From Schleiferilactobacillus perolens DSM 12744 (GTDB taxonomy: Bacteria > Bacillota > Bacilli > Lactobacillales > Lactobacillaceae), in NCBI RefSeq assembly GCF_001435585.1, contig NZ_AZEC01000006.1, positions 1 to 64,000 of the forward strand: a stretch of DNA of 64,000 nt, written 5' to 3'. The notes beneath the pieces are model-generated. The model saw only the letters and a list, made by a program, of their open reading frames with translations, made no database searches and was not told where the DNA came from. Position 1 is the first letter of the stretch. The number at the start of each line of letters is the position of its first letter. Position numbers and translations under genes: made by a program. Positions 63,023 through 64,000 of the stretch are shown here, one piece after another.

Positions 63023-63730
63023 TCAGCCTAAATAATCCATTTTGGTTAGTCGATAGCGCACTCCCCACCAACATAATCCACCGAAGATAAGTGTTTCAGC
63101 AAGATTGGAAAGCAAGACCTGTAAATTAACCACCGGTGAGTTGATCAGGGCAGAGAGTTCAGCTGGGCCCAGCTGCCAGGTCATGGAGGAAAAGAAGAAT
63201 AGATTGACAGCACTGAGGACGATGCCCCAAAGCAATATGGGCGACGGCCCGCGGGTGGTGTTGCGGATACCCAGTAGCAGGAAAGAAAAGAGGGTATTCC
63301 AACACAATACAAGAAGCCAAACGGCGAGTGCAAAGACATTATTCTGGAGAATAAGGGCTTGCCCCCTTTGCCATGAGTACCAGCAGGCTAAGACGATCGC
63401 CGGCAATTGGGCCACCATGAGAACAATGGTAAATCGAAGGGTTTGTCTCCATAATAGACGGATAAACTGACGAGTGGAGTTGAGGTGATAGACAGTGATT
63501 TGTAAAACCTTAGGATGCCAAACCAGTAATGTTAACCAAATCGCAGGAAGCCAAAGATAGCAAAGGGAAAATGGTGTTAAGGTGCCCCGAATGAACAGCA
63601 AAAGGTAATCGGCAGAATCTGCGCTGCGGATTCTGAGGGCTGTGCTTGCGAGAAAGGCACTGGTCGTTAAAATAAAACCCGCCAATCGCCATCTGCGCAA
63701 TCTAGAGTTCTGTCTGATGTTTACTGGCAA
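63023..63730 (-). CDS. Membrane protein, probable ABC permease subunit
   Basis: 235 aa from TTG 63730, chosen because GGAGGG lies seven bases before it. Six hydrophobic segments with basic loops (WHPKVLQITVYHLNSTRQFI), ending WGVRYRLTKMDYLG. Overlaps the gene upstream by 29 bases. No family motif beyond the hydropathy of ABC-2 permeases. Confidence 0.65.
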   Translation of the reverse strand: MPVNIRQNSRLRRWRLAGFILTTSAFLASTALRIRSADSADYLLLFIRGTLTPFSLCYLWLPAIWLTLLVWHPKVLQITVYHLNSTRQFIRLLWRQTLRFTIVLMVAQLPAIVLACWYSWQRGQALILQNNVFALAVWLLVLCWNTLFSFLLLGIRNTTRGPSPILLWGIVLSAVNLFFFSSMTWQLGPAELSALINSPVVNLQVLLSNLAETLIFGGLCWWGVRYRLTKMDYLG

Positions 63731-64000
63731 AAAGAATCCCTCCAATCGCACAGACCAATGTGATTCCGTAAGTGACGAATACTGACCAAAGTGTGGGCAG
63801 ATAAGCGGGACTAAGCGGACTCAACACAAAGACGGGGGAAGAAATAAATTGTGGGAAAATACTAGTTCCAATGGTGAGGGCCAAGACCATAACGAAGGGA
63901 CTAATTAAAGCAACCACACGGCGCCGGGTGGCCACACCGAGAGCACTGCCCAATAATGCAAATAGTCCGCCAAATGCACCAATAAAAATGATGTACGTTA
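63702..64000 (-). CDS. Membrane protein, C-terminal part, runs off the window
   Basis: Open to the window edge on the minus strand; the visible 98 residues hold three hydrophobic helices (YIIFIGAFGGLFALLGSALG, LISPFVMVLALTIGTSIF, and YGITLVCAIGGILFASKH). Likely the first permease of the ABC operon. The N-terminus is outside the window. Confidence 0.6.
   Translation of the reverse strand, partial: TYIIFIGAFGGLFALLGSALGVATRRRVVALISPFVMVLALTIGTSIFPQFISSPVFVLSPLSPAYLPTLWSVFVTYGITLVCAIGGILFASKHQTEL

Overview
The window looks like a chromosome segment of a lactic acid bacterium of the Lactobacillaceae, of moderate GC content, in the style of Lacticaseibacillus or Schleiferilactobacillus. The reasons are an LPQTG surface protein with a KxYKxGKxW signal peptide, lactose-family PTS permeases with LacG-type phospho-galactosidases, BglG-type antitermination, an oleate hydratase, the anaerobic NrdD/NrdG pair, a DUF1129 protein and a Tet(M)-like GTPase. 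The genus is an inference from gene content only.

Layout. 0-7 kb: the N-terminal part of an IS200/IS605-type TnpB with a 19-bp hairpin end, an intracellular GH20 hexosaminidase, an ABC exporter with a TetR regulator, and a 46-aa membrane peptide followed by oleate hydratase. 7-11 kb: a 1241-aa sortase-anchored surface protein. 11-25 kb: a beta-galactoside region with two parallel sets of EIICB, EIIA and LacG. Set 1 has DeoR and LacI regulators. Set 2 is controlled by an antiterminator with two RAT/terminator leaders. A GH112 galactosyl-HexNAc phosphorylase and an AraC regulator lie between the sets. 25-33 kb: a Tet(M)-like GTPase, a TIM-barrel protein, an MFS exporter and a small-ORF/ABC/two-component operon. 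33-42 kb: a second two-component system, small membrane proteins, a broken gene, DHA2 efflux, a PadR/DUF1129 pair and an ATPase pair. An intergenic zone there holds 10-bp repeats and a possible small RNA/small ORF locus. 42-53 kb: a transglutaminase-like protein, a VIT transporter, an ArsR/MFS pair, a Na+/H+ antiporter, a quinone oxidoreductase, nrdD-nrdG behind two NrdR-like boxes, and an LCP protein interrupted by a stop codon. 53-64 kb: a two-component system facing a BcrAB-like ABC transporter, an SDR, an AT-rich ABC exporter, a decayed Wadjet-like JetC/JetD remnant and an ABC transporter operon that runs off the end.

How it works together. The 11-25 kb region should import beta-galactosides as 6-phosphates and split them with LacG. 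GH112 and GH20 point towards HexNAc-containing glycans, such as lacto-N-biose or galacto-N-biose. However, GH112 needs an unphosphorylated substrate, and no non-PTS importer is present.

Most notable signals. (1) A dispersed element of about 182 bp, with two complete copies and at least two partial ones, whose stems are kept by compensatory base changes and one G-U pair, like a structured RNA or BOX/ERIC-type repeat. (2) Three otherwise open reading frames, each interrupted by a single in-frame stop explainable by one transition. (3) The GH112/PTS arrangement. (4) Several small ORFs with good ribosome binding sites.
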